Below, in pieces: positions 60,848-64,000 of a stretch of DNA of 64,000 nucleotides. Source of the DNA: Gorsachius magnificus. Its lineage: Eukaryota > Chordata > Aves > Pelecaniformes > Ardeidae. The stretch lies in contig CM067082.1 in assembly GCA_034008185.1 (NCBI GenBank), positions 155,875,895-155,939,894 on the forward strand, read 5' to 3'. Made by a program: the position numbers and the translations under genes. Within the stretch, counting starts at the first letter, position 1; every line of letters starts with the position of its first letter. The notes under the pieces were generated by a model. The model was not told the DNA's origin. It made no database searches and was given only the letters and a program-made list of their open reading frames with translations.

Positions 60848-60984
60848 CTGTGGGTGGGAAAAAGAATTGAGAAATCACGCGTATGTTCACACTGTCCAAA
60901 ATGTTCACAACCAAATGCAAAATCCTCCTTAGAAGACCTCCCACAGCTCTGTCACTCACAGCTAAGATACACTCAGACAGGACA

Positions 60985-61015
60985 TGGCCCTCTGTACAGC
61001 ATCTTCTGCCTCTGA
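60985..61015 (-). pseudogene. Relic of an EPEVVF-type exon start and acceptor
   Basis: The plus strand reads GCATCTTCTGCCTCTGAAAT, the same as the acceptor/exon-start junction of the exon at 54141 (GCATCTTCTGCCTCTGCAAT). On the minus strand this is TTTCAG followed by codons for E-A-E-D-A. It breaks off directly into 'GTACAG' of the repeated intron segment. It is what remains of another exon copy. Confidence 0.6.
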
Positions 61016-62177
61016 AATGGAGAAACATTAGGGAAAAAATATATAAGATATAAATATCTTGTGACCTAAAGATATTACATGTATTTTGTGTAAGTGCTCT
61101 ATAGGGTCATTTCTTGTATGTAACCTTGCTTTGCAGTTCTTTTTGTCACACAGAATAATGCGTCCTAAAAAAAACATATTCCATGTAATTATCATACCTC
61201 AGTGAATAGTCTTCATTAACAGTTCGACTGCCTCATTTGCAAATTTCTTATAATGAAGACACAGATAAATTTCCCCCTTTGTGTCTTTATGGTATTTCTA
61301 CACCCCACATTTGGAACTAAACAAATATAGCACAATTATAAGTTGCCACCTTCACTATCACATTATTTACAGGAATTTACCAGCATCTCGGTATTTTAAA
61401 TTAAGACTGGGTGTTGTTCAGAAAATATCTTGTAACTCAATCCCAACGAAATGACAATATGGAAAAGTACCTGCCCCACATTATACATTAAACTGGCCTA
61501 TGAAATTTGAAATATACTTTTCTTGCCTCTGAAATCTCCGATTTTTCAGAAAATGGGCCATAAAGAATCTTCTCTTAATACTTCACACAAGCAACAAGAA
61601 TGAAGTCTTTAAAATCACTTTTTTTTGCACAGTGCCTCTTAGAATGTCCATCTCAACAACTGGAGTTGGCATCAGAAGGATATTGTGTGCAATTTGCAAT
61701 TAGTTAGGTATAGGCATTGAAAAGATTCAGTTGTCACCTTGCTAAGTAGGACTGACTGATAATTTGCATCTTTTACCAATTACTTTAATAATTGTTTTAC
61801 CTGGTTCTCCTTTTACCAACAACTGGCATGGTCACTGTTCGCTTTTATATTACTGTACATTTAAGACGTGGGAGGACAAACAGACCCTAAATAAATGGGC
61901 TGCCACATTTTTTCCCGCTGATTTACCCTAAGAAATAACTGCACAAGAGGTGGAAAATATTTCTGGTATGCCTACATGATGGACATCACATAGCAACAAC
62001 CATCCAGCATTTAGCATGGGTGGCCTATACCTATTTGGGTCCCAGGTATGTACTTGAGCGTTGAAGTCCATGATTTCACTGCTACGGAAACACAAGCTCC
62101 CAAGATAAATGCTGGACTAGCAAGTGTATGTGGTTGCCATTGCCCTTCAGTTGCAGTGCAAACATGGAAGATAATTT

Positions 62178-62243
62178 GGGGTTAGACTAGATGACCTCTA
62201 GGGGTCCCTTTCAACCCAAAACATTCTACGATTCTATGATAAT
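62178..62243 (+). mobile_element. CR1 LINE 3'-terminal fragment
   Basis: The plus strand reads GGGGTTAGACTAGATGACCT, 'CTAGGGGTCCCTTTCAACCC' and the tail 'ATTCTACGATTCTATGAT'. Only the terminal ~65 bases are recognisable. Confidence 0.88.
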
Positions 62244-64000
62244 TCATCCACCCAGCTTCAGGAATCTGGGTTAGCTGGTTGAGATGACCTGGGAGGCTTT
62301 TAGTTCTCCTGGCAGTCATGGTGAATCCCTTCCATAACCTGCGCTACTGCCTTCCTCCCCCCAGTCACTCTCTGCAGCCTCCTAGTGCCAACCTTTACGC
62401 CTCCTTGATGACTTTCTCCTCTGACTACCATCTCTGTCATGTCTGTACTCTGAGGCACAGCAGCTGCCTGGGAGGGTAAGGAGTAGGGGTAAATTCAGGT
62501 CAAGTTCCTACAGTGCTGACCGTGGCACCACATGCAATCCTGGGAGCCACATCCTAAGCTTGCCATCAATATTGCACTGTCTGTGGAAAGAGAGAGGTCC
62601 TGCAAGGGAGCAAGCTGAAGCAGGAGCCCAGCTTATGTGCTCTACATTTGAGCTCCTCAATTTATATTGGCTGTAGAAGGGGTGTAAGGAGGAGTCATTG
62701 TCATTAAGGTATCATTAACAAAGCAGCGTACATGGCCTGTGCTGGGTGATGCAAAACTCCTCAAAGGCACAACATCAGCCCACTGCACATTAAACAGCAT
62801 TTTGACACCTAAAAGAGCTTGAGCACACACCATGGTTTGCATTCAAAATTGGTTGCAAGAATTCAACCTCCATCTACAACTTGGGCTGTGAGTACGCAGG
62901 GTGCACTTAACAAATGAATTACAAACCAATCTGTGTCAGTGGGTGCTGTATTGAAAATCTCAAGTTACCAGGGCACGAATACGCCAGATGGGTTGCTCAC
63001 TTGTCCTCTGTATTCTTGCCCTTTAATATAAACCGTTGTTATAGGAATTGTGACTAAAACTTCTAATCAGCTTACGAAGTGATTTAAACTTGCCACTAAT
63101 TTGCCTTAGAAACTTATTTTAAAGTTAAACAAATACTTGGAGCAGAAGGCGTTTCCAACCTCCGCTGAAACTGGTTAGTGAAGTTCTCTGAAACTGAGGA
63201 AAACCATTTTCAGGCCATGGAGCTTTCACCAACTTCAAATAAGGATTTCACTGCATGCCGTGAATATTGAAATAATGAGATTTCCGAATCAGCTCTTCTG
63301 GCTAGCCCAGCCTCAAGGTGTGCAACACTTGCTTCTTTTTATATTAAGCCAAAAAGCCATAGCTGCATCCCAATACTCAACACTGTGCATCTAACCTTCA
63401 AGCTGTCCTTAAATAGGGAAGGTTTTGTGCTACCAGTGGAGCCCTGGGGCACAGGAACCCTGAAAAGCTTTCTGAGCGCAATGGTAACAGGATAAATTAA
63501 GACTCAGAAAGCCACCGCACTTTGGGATAATCTCGTAAGATGAGGATTTCTGCAGCAAAAGAGCCAACCACACAGAGCACTCGTAATCCCTCCTGACTTT
63601 CACACTAGATCGTTTTCCAGCGAGTGCTGGACTTGCATGTCATGTTACAGTTGTACACACGAGGAATACAGCAACGGTAGCTAGGCAAGCGCTCTCCGCT
63701 TACGACAGAGGGGGAAAGGTGTTACATTACCCTGTGCAGCCGTGAAGTCATCAGGTTTGAAAAAGAACTGAAAACCTTTGGTTTCTGAGGCAGACAGCTA
63801 AGAATAGCCCTCAGCTAGAGAAATTCAAGTGTAAAAGCACTGAATTTCTGTGGTTTCTGGCTACACCTCTGCAGTAATATAAGAACTGGTTTCAGCAGCT
63901 GAGCATGAACATGGTTTATACCCATGGCCTTTCTATCAATGTCCATGTTGCATTTTCTCTGAAAGATGCCTCCCAAATCTAGCCTCACTGTAGTCCATCC

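Larger units (their letters stand above)
55815..59733 (-). other. Intron region (3.9 kb) with old CR1, LTR and CR1 fragments
   Basis: It lies between the intact exon at 55545 and the gutted copy at 59734. It contains an old CR1 (56.4-56.8 kb), an LTR fragment (58.2-58.58 kb), a CR1 tail (58.64 kb), a CR1 3' end (59.11-59.34 kb) and the second copy of the duplicated intron block. The segment 56.9-58.2 kb shows nothing I recognise. Confidence 0.7.
60848..64000 (-). other. 3' part of an upstream intron, no exon seen (3.15 kb)
   Basis: Apart from the exon-start relic at about 61.0 kb and a CR1 3' end at 62.18 kb, no Ig-like or other coding segment with splice sites was found on either strand. 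The longest minus-strand open stretch (62657-62842) has no Ig features. Confidence 0.65.

Noticed and set aside
59985..60788. Long plus-strand open frame (267 codons)
   Set aside because: It runs antisense through the intron and the exon at 60572. The C-terminal part is a mirror of the conserved Ig exon and recurs antisense to every sister exon. No splice or domain signal was found.
1..60847. Titin, OBSL1, SPEG or myomesin instead of obscurin
   Set aside because: The order of domain starts and diagnostic blocks ([38 protein letters not shown], the ALPA/CVCG array) follow obscurin. OBSL1 has too few Igs and lacks the array. Titin Igs of the A-band alternate with Fn3, which is absent here.
51065..60847. 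A wholly new gene system hidden in the duplicated block
   Set aside because: Every conserved piece in the block maps to the Ig exon unit, its intron, or CR1/LTR repeats. The novelty is in exon turnover, not a new gene.
61030..64000. Further upstream obscurin exons or a promoter
   Set aside because: No Ig-like segment bounded by AG and GT in phase 1 was found, and no CpG-rich promoter-like sequence. The human gene has further coding domains upstream, so this is intron.

Overview
This window is a stretch of avian nuclear DNA carrying the middle of the obscurin gene (OBSCN) on the minus strand. The bird assignment rests on many fragments of the CR1 LINE family with the typical bird 3' end (ATTCTATGATTCT-like tail, seen mostly as its reverse complement) and on an LTR fragment of a type common in bird genomes. 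The species cannot be read from the sequence. The obscurin call rests on about forty consecutive immunoglobulin (Ig) domain exons whose N-terminal signatures follow, domain by domain, the order I remember from human obscurin.

Reading in transcription order (right to left): 60.8-49.7 kb holds a young tandem array of the 'EPEVVF...VKWYKEGK' Ig type, with five intact exons and three damaged copies (at 51.07, 53.41 and 59.73 kb). From 48.9 to 20.4 kb lies a block of single-copy Igs, each individually recognisable, many lacking one or both of the usual Ig cysteines. Two of these Igs are each split over two exons (40739+39955 and 38424+37759). From 19.75 kb to the left edge lies a second, older tandem array of the 'ALPA-F-EEL...YTCVCGD' type: fifteen complete exons plus a sixteenth cut by the window edge, and one decayed relic exon at about 4.07-4.25 kb. 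In total there are 39 complete Ig domains, one partial one, three broken copies and at least one relic.

All intact full-domain exons are multiples of three in length and start and end in phase 1, so any one can be skipped or duplicated without changing the frame. Only one intron (phase 0, inside the Ig at 39802-40739) breaks this rule. The last 3.1 kb (60848-64000) has no recognisable exon and is the 3' part of an upstream intron. No Fn3, IQ, SH3, RhoGEF/PH or kinase domain of obscurin lies in this window; it is purely the Ig rod. No RNA gene, promoter or CRISPR was found.

Mobile elements are mainly 5'-truncated CR1 copies in introns, in both orientations, including one younger CR1 nested in an older one (8.7-11.06 kb), one lying about 35 bases from a splice donor (34.7 kb), and one that landed beside the relic exon (4.3 kb). 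The most interesting feature is the live birth-and-death evolution of Ig exons at 51-61 kb. There, near-identical duplicated blocks, a frameshifted exon with a premature stop, an exon that lost its splice acceptor but has an in-frame cryptic one, and an exon gutted by an internal deletion sit between intact copies.
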